A DNA stretch of 64,000 bases, from assembly GCF_002980555.1 (NCBI RefSeq), contig NZ_PVBT01000002.1, positions 310,001 to 374,000 on the forward strand. Reading direction: 5' to 3'. Within the stretch, counting starts at the first letter, position 1, and every line of letters begins with the position of its first letter. This document shows positions 35,696 through 43,666 of the stretch, piece by piece. The position numbers and the translations under genes are program-made. The notes under the pieces are model-generated. The model was not told the DNA's origin, searched no databases, and worked only from the letters and a program-made list of their open reading frames with translations. The stretch comes from Phyllobacterium myrsinacearum (lineage in GTDB: Bacteria; Pseudomonadota; Alphaproteobacteria; Rhizobiales; Rhizobiaceae).

Positions 35696-35738
35696 AGGAT
35701 TGTATTGCCGTTCATGGCAACATGAGACACCGCCAGAA

Positions 35739-35759
35739 ATATTTCAAATTTTGAAATAT
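35739..35759. repeat. Perfect 21-bp palindrome upstream of the sigma-factor gene
   Basis: ATATTTCAAA and TTTGAAATAT flank a single central T. It lies 44 nt upstream of the first possible start of the sigma gene, where an operator would be expected. It resembles neither the IRO pattern nor, closely, the Irr (ICE) motif. Confidence 0.5.
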
Positions 35760-35799
35760 CCAGCTTTGCAACTATCGCGAGTGCAGCTATACAAGAACA

Positions 35800-35814
35800 T
35801 GAGAAAAAGAGTCA
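35800..35814. promoter_or_regulatory. Putative RirA (IRO) box upstream of the sigma-factor gene
   Basis: TGAGAAAAAGAGTCA fits TGA-N9-TCA, about 105 nt upstream of the sigma-factor start. The flanks are only weakly palindromic, so this is among the weaker matches; position is the main support. Confidence 0.45.
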
Positions 35815-35997
35815 AGTTAAAGAAAATGCGATTTGACGAGGCGTCTTCAAAGCGGACGCAAGCGGGGAATTCGAGCGTGATTCCGCCCGAAGCGATCAAA
35901 AAGAATCTACCGGATATGCCGCTTGGCGCGGTCGACCCGGCCGCATCGGCCTGCTAAGCCAAGCGGGTAGTGAATTGACAATGGATACCCGATCATC

Positions 35998-36477
35998 ATG
36001 AGCCGTCTTGACAGCTTCATCCGCCGCGTGACGGCTCAGCGCGATGTTCTCAACCATATCAGCGACACAGTCAGGGAACTGCCGGGGCCGGTGCTGGAGC
36101 TGGGGCTGGGCAATGGCCGGACCTACGATCATTTGCGCGAGCGGTTTCCGGATCGGCGGATCATTGCGTTTGACCGGGCATCCCATGCCTACAAGGCTTC
36201 CACGCCTGATCCGGAAAACATGATTATCGGAGAGATCAGGGAAACCGCACAAAGCTTTACCGGCATCGATGCGGCGCTGGTGCATGCGGACATTGGCACG
36301 GGCTATCCGGACCAGGATGCCATTACCCAGACATGGCTGCCGCAGCTGGCCGCTGGACTGCTTGCCCGCCACGGCATCGTCGCCAGCGGCCTGGCGCTCG
36401 ATCATCCCGCGCTTGAACTGCTTCCTCTGCCTGCCAGCGTCAAGCCGGGACGATATTTCCTTTATCGCCGCCGCTGA
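35998..36477 (+). CDS. Small class I SAM-dependent methyltransferase
   Basis: This 159-residue protein has the SAM-binding core GPVLELGLGNGRTYDHL (about residues 30-46), the acidic strand-2 motif RRIIAFDRA, and a short C-terminal half ending in GRYFLYRRR. It is shorter than most methyltransferases, a size seen in a group of uncharacterised alphaproteobacterial proteins. It ends 30 nt from the convergent adenylate cyclase gene. The substrate is unknown, and proximity to the siderophore locus may be incidental. Confidence 0.7.
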   Translation: MSRLDSFIRRVTAQRDVLNHISDTVRELPGPVLELGLGNGRTYDHLRERFPDRRIIAFDRASHAYKASTPDPENMIIGEIRETAQSFTGIDAALVHADIGTGYPDQDAITQTWLPQLAAGLLARHGIVASGLALDHPALELLPLPASVKPGRYFLYRRR

Positions 36478-36507
36478 GCCCGTGCCGGCCAAAGCATATG
36501 GGCGGCT

Positions 36508-38241
36508 TTAACCGAAACGGGCGCTGCTTTCCTGCGGAACAATATAGACGCGAAGCGGAAGCGCCCGCCCGCGAATGGCAACGTCCCTGACCTCAAGCCC
36601 GGCGGTATCGGAAGCGGCAAGGCTGATGACTGGTTCTGAAACCACAAGGGTCACGTCGAATTCCTTCGCAACGGCTTCGAGCCGGCTGGCGACGTTGACG
36701 GTGTCGCCAATCGCGGTCAGGCTCTTCACCGCGCCATACCCCATCGCACCGACGATGGCAGGGCCGGTATGAATGCCGATGGCGACGCGCAGCGGCATGC
36801 TCAGTTCGCCCGCCAGTTCGTTGTTCAACTTTTCGATTTCCTTGACGATGACTGCGGCGGCCTTCAACGCATTCTTGCAGCCGTCGGCTGCGGAACCCGT
36901 CAGCCCAAACAGCGCCATCGCCCCGTCGCCGATGAATTTATCAAGCCGTCCGCCCGAACGCTCGACGGCCTGGCCGACGATGGCGAAATAGCGGTTGAGC
37001 AGGAAAACGATATCATAGGGCAGCCGGGCTTCCGTCAGCATGGTGAAGCTGCGGATATCGCAAAACAGAATGGCGATTTCGCGTTCGCGTCCGGGGCTCG
37101 CCTGCTGGCTGCCCGCCGGAACGATGCTCTCAAGACTGGGCACGAGCAGTGGCGCCACGCTGACATTGGCGGTCGGATGCAGCTGGCAGGCGAGACGCAC
37201 GCCATAATCAGCCCCGATACGGGTGAGGGTGGCCTGCTCGATCGGTTCCGGCGGAGGCAGCATCTCGGCACCTTCCAGAACCTGAACACGGCAGGTTGAA
37301 CAGCGGCCTTTGCCCCCGCAGACAGCGTAATGCGGTATGCCGCCAAGGCGGCTGGCTTCGAGAACGCTGAACCCGAGGGGGACGCGCACGCTTTCGCCAT
37401 CGGCATAGCGGATTTCAATCTGGGTCGCGCGCTCGCGCCAGCGGCGGTGGATACGCATGGCGACAACCAGCGCCAGCCCGCCGCCAAAGGCGCCATACAA
37501 TCCGGTTTTGATCAGAAATTCGTCCTGCTTGACCTCGGCGCGCTCGGCCGGAGAGGCGTAGCGCGTGGCATTGAAGTTCTTGTGCCCCTGATAGCCCGAC
37601 GAAGGGAACGCGCCATAGCCCGAGGCGGGCGACATGTTGGCGATGGTCCGGCCGGCATTGGCAAAACCCAGCAGGGCGAGAACCGGCAGCAGGATGGCGA
37701 CGGTCAACAGCACCGGCGCCGCCTTTTGATACCATTGCCGGTAGCGCAGCCAGAAGTGGACGCCGATGCAGCCGTGGGACCAGATGACGATCAGGGCGAC
37801 GGTCTGCTTGATGCCGTTGAACGGCGAGGTGATCCAGAAGCCGCGTATGACCGCTTCGTAGCTGTCGTAGTAGTTGGATATCTCGTGGCGGATGCGCGTG
37901 CCGACCACGTGGTCGATGATGAGCAGCGGGATCACCAGCCCCAGTATGATCTGCAGCGCTTCGCCCGCCGGCATGTAAAACGTCCGCCGCAGGTAGAGTG
38001 ACCGCATCACGAGCGTGACATGCGTGACCGCAGCGCCGTAGAAAAGGGTGGTCCCGACGGGGTTGCGCCAGATGGCCAGAAACCATCGGCGTCCTTCCTC
38101 GGCGGCGGCAAGCGAGATGAGGTTGAGCGCATGATTGGTCAGATGCAAGGTCAGGAATGTGAGCATGATCAAACCCGATGCCAGACGCGCCCTGCGCAGG
38201 GAGCGCTCGGAAAGCACGGGTGCTATCGTTGTTATCGTCAT
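36508..38241 (-). CDS. cyaC: CyaC-like redox adenylate cyclase (diheme anchor, 2Fe-2S, class III cyclase)
   Basis: This 577-residue protein has an N-terminal membrane domain of about six helices with His33/37, His74, His111/119 and His156/162, resembling the tetra-His diheme-b anchor of succinate:quinone reductases. Next comes a plant-type [2Fe-2S] domain with Cys308, Cys314, Cys317 and Cys352. The C-terminal class III cyclase domain has metal-binding Asp395 (ILFCDIRSFT) and DKFIGDGAMALFG. This order is that reported for CyaC of Sinorhizobium meliloti, a quinone-responsive adenylate cyclase. It should make cAMP in response to respiratory redox state. The gene is apparently monocistronic. Confidence 0.88.
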   Translation of the reverse strand: MTITTIAPVLSERSLRRARLASGLIMLTFLTLHLTNHALNLISLAAAEEGRRWFLAIWRNPVGTTLFYGAAVTHVTLVMRSLYLRRTFYMPAGEALQIILGLVIPLLIIDHVVGTRIRHEISNYYDSYEAVIRGFWITSPFNGIKQTVALIVIWSHGCIGVHFWLRYRQWYQKAAPVLLTVAILLPVLALLGFANAGRTIANMSPASGYGAFPSSGYQGHKNFNATRYASPAERAEVKQDEFLIKTGLYGAFGGGLALVVAMRIHRRWRERATQIEIRYADGESVRVPLGFSVLEASRLGGIPHYAVCGGKGRCSTCRVQVLEGAEMLPPPEPIEQATLTRIGADYGVRLACQLHPTANVSVAPLLVPSLESIVPAGSQQASPGREREIAILFCDIRSFTMLTEARLPYDIVFLLNRYFAIVGQAVERSGGRLDKFIGDGAMALFGLTGSAADGCKNALKAAAVIVKEIEKLNNELAGELSMPLRVAIGIHTGPAIVGAMGYGAVKSLTAIGDTVNVASRLEAVAKEFDVTLVVSEPVISLAASDTAGLEVRDVAIRGRALPLRVYIVPQESSARFG

Positions 38242-38497
38242 GAATACCGCATCGATTCCCGCGTCTTGTCAGCCATATCGTTCCCTCCGCCCAAGCCAAG
38301 CTTATGCGAGCCCATCTGATTTGGCGAGCGGGACGCGAGCGATCAAGCGCAATGATGGCATTTTGACAGGCAATCACGGCGATGCAGATCAAAAGATTGT
38401 TAGTGTCAGACGTCAGGAACCGGCTATAGATTTGCTGGAATCGGCAAGCGTTCGCCGAAACGGTTGAAACGATTGTGAAATACTGGATTGCTTGCGC

Positions 38498-39589
38498 ATG
38501 CAGGTTGCCTTTTACGCCCCCTTGAAGTCACCCAATCACCCGACGCCATCGGGCGATCGTGCGATGGCGCGGCTGCTCATGTCAGCGCTGCGCAAAGCAG
38601 GGCACGCCGTCGACGTCGTATCAGAGCTGCGTAGTTTTAGCGCATCGCCTGCAATCGAAGAACGGCAACCCATCGCCGCCGCCGCGCGCGCCGAGGTTGA
38701 ACGCCTTACAGGCCTCTGGCAGGCCGGGAGAAAACCTGATCTCTGGTTCAGCTATCACCCCTATTACAAGGCGCCGGATCTGATCGGTCCCGTCATGGCA
38801 GCGGCGCTGGATATTCCCTACATCACCGCGGAAGCATCCTATTCGCCGCGCCGCAATGCGCTTGGCTGGGCCGGGACGCAGAGTCTGGTGGCCGAAGCGG
38901 TGCGCGGAGCCGCGGTCAACCTGTGCTTTACGCAGCGCGATATGGACGGGCTCGCAAACAATATTCCGGGTGCACATCTTGCCCGGTTGAAACCATTTAT
39001 CGAGACGGCGCCCTTTCGCGATAGCAGCGCCGGGGGAACCCCGCATCGGCTTGTCACGGTGGCGATGATGCGGCCGGGTGATAAGCTGCGCAGCTATGAA
39101 ATGCTGGCCAAGGCCCTGTCGCGGATTGTCGAGCGACCCTGGACGCTCGCCATCGCTGGCGACGGCCCGGCCCGCAATGATGTGCAGGCCCTGTTTGCCG
39201 CATTCGGCGACCGCATTCAGTGGCTTGGAGAACGGAACGCCAGCGGGGTTGCCGCGTTACTGCTTGAAGGCGGTATTTACGTCTGGCCCGGTTGCGGCGA
39301 AGCCTATGGCATCGCATATCTAGAGGCACAGGCAGCCGGTTTGCCGGTTGTCGCGCAGGCAACGGCGGGCGTTCCGGAAGTGGTCGAGGATGGTGTGACC
39401 GGTTTTCTGACGCGGGAGGATGACGTACCGGCCTATGCGGCCGCAATCGCCCGCCTCTTGGATGACAAGGATCTGCTGAAGTCGATGGGGGCGAATGCGC
39501 GGCGGTTTGTTCTGGAAGAACGATCGCTGGAGAATGCGGTGAGGCAACTGGATGCCGTGCTGACACAATCCATGGGACGGAGCCAATGA
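38498..39589 (+). CDS. GT4-family glycosyltransferase
   Basis: This 363-residue GT-B enzyme has an N-terminal acceptor domain (MQVAFYAPLKSPNHPTPSGD) and the donor-binding block YVWPGCGEAYGIAYLEAQAAG with LPVVAQATAGVPEVV. The ATG at 38498 is preferred to a TTG 6 nt upstream. It overlaps the start of the polysaccharide deacetylase gene by 4 nt (ATGA), implying joint action on a glycan. This pair is separate from the Kps region by some 22 kb. Substrates are unknown. Confidence 0.85.
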   Translation: MQVAFYAPLKSPNHPTPSGDRAMARLLMSALRKAGHAVDVVSELRSFSASPAIEERQPIAAAARAEVERLTGLWQAGRKPDLWFSYHPYYKAPDLIGPVMAAALDIPYITAEASYSPRRNALGWAGTQSLVAEAVRGAAVNLCFTQRDMDGLANNIPGAHLARLKPFIETAPFRDSSAGGTPHRLVTVAMMRPGDKLRSYEMLAKALSRIVERPWTLAIAGDGPARNDVQALFAAFGDRIQWLGERNASGVAALLLEGGIYVWPGCGEAYGIAYLEAQAAGLPVVAQATAGVPEVVEDGVTGFLTREDDVPAYAAAIARLLDDKDLLKSMGANARRFVLEERSLENAVRQLDAVLTQSMGRSQ

Positions 39590-40356
39590 CGGAAGATGCA
39601 ATCTGGCAGCCTCTGCAGGCCGAACTCGCGCGCTGGATCCATGCCAGCCGCAGTGCGAAATTCTGGTTGCGCGATGACGATGCGGTCGAGCCGACCGCCG
39701 CGCTGGACCGCCTCGTCGGGCTAGCCAACGATTTTGACGTGCCGGTAACGCTTGCCGTGATACCGGCCCATACCGGCGAGGCGCTGGCGCAACGCCTTGC
39801 GGCGGAGCACCGGATGTCCGTGGTGGTTCACGGCTGGTCGCATGAAAACCATGCGGCGAAGGACCGGAAAAAGCAGGAGCTTGGAGCTGACCGGCCTCGA
39901 GAGTTGGTTCTGCGGCAATTGCACGAGGGATGCACGCGTCTCGCTGGATTGCATCCCGGCCGGTTTACACCCGTTCTCGTGCCGCCATGGAACCGGATTG
40001 ACACGGCGCTCCTGCCTTATCTCGGCGCTTGCGGGTTCAAGGCGCTCTCGGTGTTCGGCCCGGCGCGGCCTGTGGAAAGCTCAGTGCCTCAGATCAACAC
40101 CCATGTCGATCTGATGGACTGGCACGGCACGCGCGGCTGCCGCGAGCATGCGGAACTGGTCGGCGCCATCGTGGAACAGCTGCGCCAGCGGTTTGACGGA
40201 AGCGGTGAGCCGATCGGGATTCTGACCCACCATCTTGTTCACGATGAGCCAGCGTGGGCCTTTCTGACCAAGCTTTTCCAGCTTGTCGCCCGGACGCCAG
40301 GCGGGCGCTGGCTCTCCATTGCCGATTTAATGAAAAGCCAGAAGCCGAAGGGTTAG
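39586..40356 (+). CDS. Polysaccharide deacetylase-family protein
   Basis: This 256-residue protein resembles the CE4/NodB-like fold. FWLRDDDAV near residue 25 carries the Asp pair, VVVHGWSHENH the first metal-binding His block, and LVPPWNRID the conserved P-W/R segment. A late HHLVHDE block follows the pattern of a related family of uncharacterised deacetylases. It is translationally coupled to the GT4 gene, so it probably removes acetyl groups from the sugar that enzyme adds. Its 3' end overlaps the convergent MBL gene by 4 nt. It has no signal peptide, unlike periplasmic deacetylases. Confidence 0.75.
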   Translation: MTEDAIWQPLQAELARWIHASRSAKFWLRDDDAVEPTAALDRLVGLANDFDVPVTLAVIPAHTGEALAQRLAAEHRMSVVVHGWSHENHAAKDRKKQELGADRPRELVLRQLHEGCTRLAGLHPGRFTPVLVPPWNRIDTALLPYLGACGFKALSVFGPARPVESSVPQINTHVDLMDWHGTRGCREHAELVGAIVEQLRQRFDGSGEPIGILTHHLVHDEPAWAFLTKLFQLVARTPGGRWLSIADLMKSQKPKG

Positions 40357-41183
40357 AGATCGATGACCTGGCCGTCGCGCGCGGCGAATGTCCCGCCGAA
40401 GCGTTCTCTGGCCAATGCCTCGAATTCATCGATCTCGTCATCGGTGCGCGAGGGCGCATGATGGAAAAGCGCCAGTTTGCCAATCTTGCCGGCTGATGCC
40501 AGCTTGACACCGTGCTGCCAGGTGGAATGGCCATAGCCGAAGCGCCGCGGCATCTCGTCTTCGGTGTAGGTGCAGTCATAGACGACGAGATCGGCGCCAT
40601 CGATCAGGCGCAGCACGGCGGGATCAAGGATACCGGCTTCGTGTTCCGTATCATAAATGAGCGCGAGAACCTTGCCCGCCCATTCGATGCGATAGCCGAT
40701 GCAGCCGCCTGGATGATTGAGGCTGTCTGTCCGGATGGTGACGCCCTCGCGCGGCGCGAGCACGTCGCCGGAGCGGAAGTCCCGGAAGCCGAGGCTTGCC
40801 TTGCAAATATCCGGCTCGACGGGAAACCAGGGCGGCCGCATGAACTGGCTGACCATTTCCCGGGTGGTCATGATGCCTGCAAGATGGCCGGACCAGAGCC
40901 GGACATTCATCATCGGATTGTACAGGGGGGCGAAATACGGCAGGCCGATAATGTGATCATAATGGCTGTGGGTGAAAATGATATCGATCTGGTCCACGCC
41001 TTCCACCGACAGGGCATCACCCGCCTGACGCAGGCCGGAGCCTCCGTCAAAGATCATTCTATGTTCACCGCATCGCACTTCGATACATGACGTGTTTCCG
41101 CCATAGCGTTCAAATTCGGGGCCGGATACTGGTACGCTGCCACGCGTTCCCCAGAATTTCACCCGAAATATCTCTTCACTCAT
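40353..41183 (-). CDS. MBL-fold metallohydrolase (PhnP/RNase Z-like group)
   Basis: This 276-residue metallo-beta-lactamase-fold protein begins FRVKFWGTRGSVPVSGPE with YGGNTSCIEV, typical of the PhnP-like branch. The metal motif HSHYDH lies around residues 96-101, with further ligands in LNHPGG, IYDTEHE and the final FHHAPSR. Relatives include cyclic phosphodiesterases and RNA-processing enzymes. It lies next to a cyclase, a metallophosphoesterase and a cNMP-binding protein, so cyclic-nucleotide breakdown is conceivable but unproven. It is divergent from the metallophosphoesterase gene. Confidence 0.82.
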   Translation of the reverse strand: MSEEIFRVKFWGTRGSVPVSGPEFERYGGNTSCIEVRCGEHRMIFDGGSGLRQAGDALSVEGVDQIDIIFTHSHYDHIIGLPYFAPLYNPMMNVRLWSGHLAGIMTTREMVSQFMRPPWFPVEPDICKASLGFRDFRSGDVLAPREGVTIRTDSLNHPGGCIGYRIEWAGKVLALIYDTEHEAGILDPAVLRLIDGADLVVYDCTYTEDEMPRRFGYGHSTWQHGVKLASAGKIGKLALFHHAPSRTDDEIDEFEALARERFGGTFAARDGQVIDL

Positions 41184-41383
41184 ACGTTTCTCACACCCAA
41201 TTCCCCGTTTTTTTGGTCATCGTAACCAAACTGCAGACGTTATGCGAGGCTTGGATTTTGTTTTATTGGCTAAGTGCGCAATAAAAGTCTGCCATTCAGC
41301 ATATGTAGGCGATAGCGATTTGTTTTTTAAGCTTTATGACAATCGCTGATACAAATGTATAAAATCACCGGAACATCTGATTC

Positions 41384-43153
41384 ATGTCCTCACCCGCATT
41401 TCCGCCCGTCGCCATCATCGCAGATGCCCATTTTCATGATCTTTACGGCGATTATGATTTTGCCGGGGTAGAGGCTGGCGGCAGGCGCATGACAGCGCGG
41501 CGGCTGACGGATACGGTGCGCTCCACCCGGGTTTTCAACGAAAGCTATTTCGCCCTGCGCACAGCCCTGGACGAAATCGTGCAAAGGGGAATCAAGCAGG
41601 TCGTGCTGCTCGGGGATTATTCCGACGACGGTCAGGCGTCGACGCTGCGTGCGCTGCGGCAATTGCTGGACGGCTACAGCGAGGCGCATGGTCTTGTCTT
41701 TACGGCCACCCCAGGCAATCACGACATATTCGGTCCCGCGGGGCGGCATCATGCCAAGCGCCTGCTCAATCCCGACGGCACATACACCATTGTTGCCAGT
41801 GACAGCGCATTCATCGACGAAGATGCGGACGGCATGGTCGTGACGGATAAAATGTTCTGTGCAGGCTATCCCAAGGGATTGCAGGCTCTGCCGGATCTCG
41901 GCTTTTTCCGCCGTGCGAGCGATCTGCACTGGGAAACACCCTTCGGGCTGGACGATGCGCCGGAACGGCGGCTCTATACCGTGCGCTCAGCTGACGGTAC
42001 AAACGACTATCTGCTGATGGATGCATCCTATCTTGTCGAACCTGTCGCTGGCCTGTGGCTGCTGATGATCGACGCCAATGTTTTCGAACCGCGCGACGGC
42101 GATTTCGAGCGCGGCAGTTCCGGCGCATTCATTGACAGCACCAACGCCGGCTGGAACGCCATGCTGCTGCACAAGCGGTTTGTCGTTGAATGGATCAAGG
42201 ACGTCACGAGGCGGGCCGGGCTGGAAGGTAAGAATCTGCTTACATTCTCGCACTACCCGATGCTGGATATTCTTGATGGCACGCATGACGATGAAAGGCA
42301 TGTCATCGGCAATACGGGCTCGGTCAAACGGATGCCGCTGCCGGATGTTGCCGCCGCAATGATGGATGCCGGGCTGAGGATACATTTCAGCGGCCACCTG
42401 CATGTCAATGACACGGCAAGGGTGGAGCAGGATAGGTCCTGGCTGGTCAATGTTGGTGTGCCGTCGCTGGTGGCTTTTCCGCCTGCATTCAAGGTCGTCG
42501 CCTTTGAGGAGCGGACCCTCAATGTTGAAACCGTCGGGATTGACGGACAGGTGATCGATCCGGGCCTGAACGCCCTGTACAGGACCGAAATCGGCCTGAC
42601 CGGCAAGAAGGTCGGAAAGATGCTCGATGCTGCGGATTATGGGGCCTTCATCTGCGAACACGTCGACCAGCTGGTCATTCACCGGTACTTGCGGCGCGAG
42701 TGGCCCAAGGACCTGGCGCGGGTCCTGCCGCTGCTCACCCTTGGCGATCTGCTCACGCTCAGCCTGTTCGATCAGCCCGTGGATATCGACGCCACCATCA
42801 TTCTGGTCCACGCCGAGCGCGGCCGTGCCGAGACCAAAGCCAGGATGAATGCCTTGCTGGCGGGCAGGGAGGTTGCCCTCGAGTCCTTCGACGGAATCAC
42901 GGTGCAGGAGTTCCTGGGCGACTGGTACCGCCTGAGATTGGGCAGCGAAATGGCGCTCGATCGCATACCCGCGGCAAGACTGGCCATCTATCGCGTCCTG
43001 ATCGATGTTTTTGCAGCTTCCGATGCGATGGAAATGGGCGGTGCCCAGGAGCAGTTTGCCCGCATTGTGCGTATGATGGGCCGTTATCTCTCAGGATTGC
43101 CGTCACGCCATTTCAAGATCGATCTTGTTACCGGCAGCATAGAGAACGTCTGA
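41384..43153 (+). CDS. Calcineurin-like metallophosphoesterase, long form
   Basis: This 589-residue protein has an N-terminal metallophosphoesterase domain with all metal motifs: ADAHFHD (D-x-H), VVLLGDYSDDG (GD), TATPGNHD (GNHD), a His in TFSHYP and HFSGHLHVND (GHxH). The C-terminal 200 residues are helical and match nothing I know; they may bind a partner or substrate. No signal peptide is seen. Length is well above that of CpdA-type cAMP phosphodiesterases (about 270 residues). It is followed 18 nt downstream by the convergent cNMP-binding gene. Confidence 0.82.
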   Translation: MSSPAFPPVAIIADAHFHDLYGDYDFAGVEAGGRRMTARRLTDTVRSTRVFNESYFALRTALDEIVQRGIKQVVLLGDYSDDGQASTLRALRQLLDGYSEAHGLVFTATPGNHDIFGPAGRHHAKRLLNPDGTYTIVASDSAFIDEDADGMVVTDKMFCAGYPKGLQALPDLGFFRRASDLHWETPFGLDDAPERRLYTVRSADGTNDYLLMDASYLVEPVAGLWLLMIDANVFEPRDGDFERGSSGAFIDSTNAGWNAMLLHKRFVVEWIKDVTRRAGLEGKNLLTFSHYPMLDILDGTHDDERHVIGNTGSVKRMPLPDVAAAMMDAGLRIHFSGHLHVNDTARVEQDRSWLVNVGVPSLVAFPPAFKVVAFEERTLNVETVGIDGQVIDPGLNALYRTEIGLTGKKVGKMLDAADYGAFICEHVDQLVIHRYLRREWPKDLARVLPLLTLGDLLTLSLFDQPVDIDATIILVHAERGRAETKARMNALLAGREVALESFDGITVQEFLGDWYRLRLGSEMALDRIPAARLAIYRVLIDVFAASDAMEMGGAQEQFARIVRMMGRYLSGLPSRHFKIDLVTGSIENV

Positions 43154-43171
43154 TAATTTATAAGATGCCGG

Positions 43172-43621
43172 TCAGTGTTTGCTGCGCTCTTCCGAAAGCT
43201 CCGCTGTGGTATGGCTGAGCCGGCTGGCCAGAACCCGCATGATTTCGATGGTCATTTCGGGATAGTCGCTCAGCAGCTTGAGGAAATGCTCCTTGCTGAT
43301 GCGCAGCGCTTCCAGCGGCGTCGAAGCCGTGACCGTTGCCGTGCGCAGGACATCGCAAAGGATGGCGATTTCGCCGACAATGGAATCATGTTCGACTTCG
43401 GCGACCTTGATCTGTCCGTTGGGCGTATCGACGCTGACCTCGGCGGTGCCCGACAGAATGACGTAGGCGGCATCTCCCATGTCGCCTTGCCGGAACAAAG
43501 CCTGATCGGCGCGATAGCTCACACGATCCGAGGTAAACGCCAGAAGCTTGAGCTTCGCCGGCGCCACACCCGAAAACAGCGGAATCCGCCGCAACATTTC
43601 GACTTCGTCTTTCAGAAGCAT
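43172..43621 (-). CDS. Stand-alone cyclic nucleotide-binding domain protein
   Basis: This 149-residue protein is essentially a single cNMP-binding (Crp-like) domain: LFSGVAPAKLKLLAF, then FRQGDMGDAAYVILSGTAEV, and the phosphate-binding cassette VGEIAILCDVLRTATV with the conserved Glu and Arg. There is no helix-turn-helix, so it is not a transcription factor but a regulatory or adaptor module. It lies 45 nt downstream of the degenerate ABC exporter on the same strand and probably shares its transcript. It may therefore report cAMP levels to that protein. Confidence 0.85.
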   Translation of the reverse strand: MLLKDEVEMLRRIPLFSGVAPAKLKLLAFTSDRVSYRADQALFRQGDMGDAAYVILSGTAEVSVDTPNGQIKVAEVEHDSIVGEIAILCDVLRTATVTASTPLEALRISKEHFLKLLSDYPEMTIEIMRVLASRLSHTTAELSEERSKH

Positions 43622-43666
43622 GAACGTCCAATACCCCCAAGTGCCACTCTACCCGGACATAGAGTA

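Larger units (their letters stand above)
35696..35997. other. Regulatory intergenic region upstream of the sigma-factor gene
   Basis: These 302 bases between divergent genes hold a perfect 21-bp palindrome (35739-35759) and a TGA-N9-TCA site (35800-35814). A 52-codon frame starting at 35799 (ending in a Cys) overlaps the operator-like site, has no good ribosome binding site and is not called as a gene. The methyltransferase gene starts at 35998. Confidence 0.5.

Noticed and set aside
35799-35957. 52-codon frame upstream of the methyltransferase, ending in Cys
   Set aside because: It overlaps the IRO-like site, has no convincing ribosome binding site, and the composition gives no family hint. 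It could be real, but there is not enough support.
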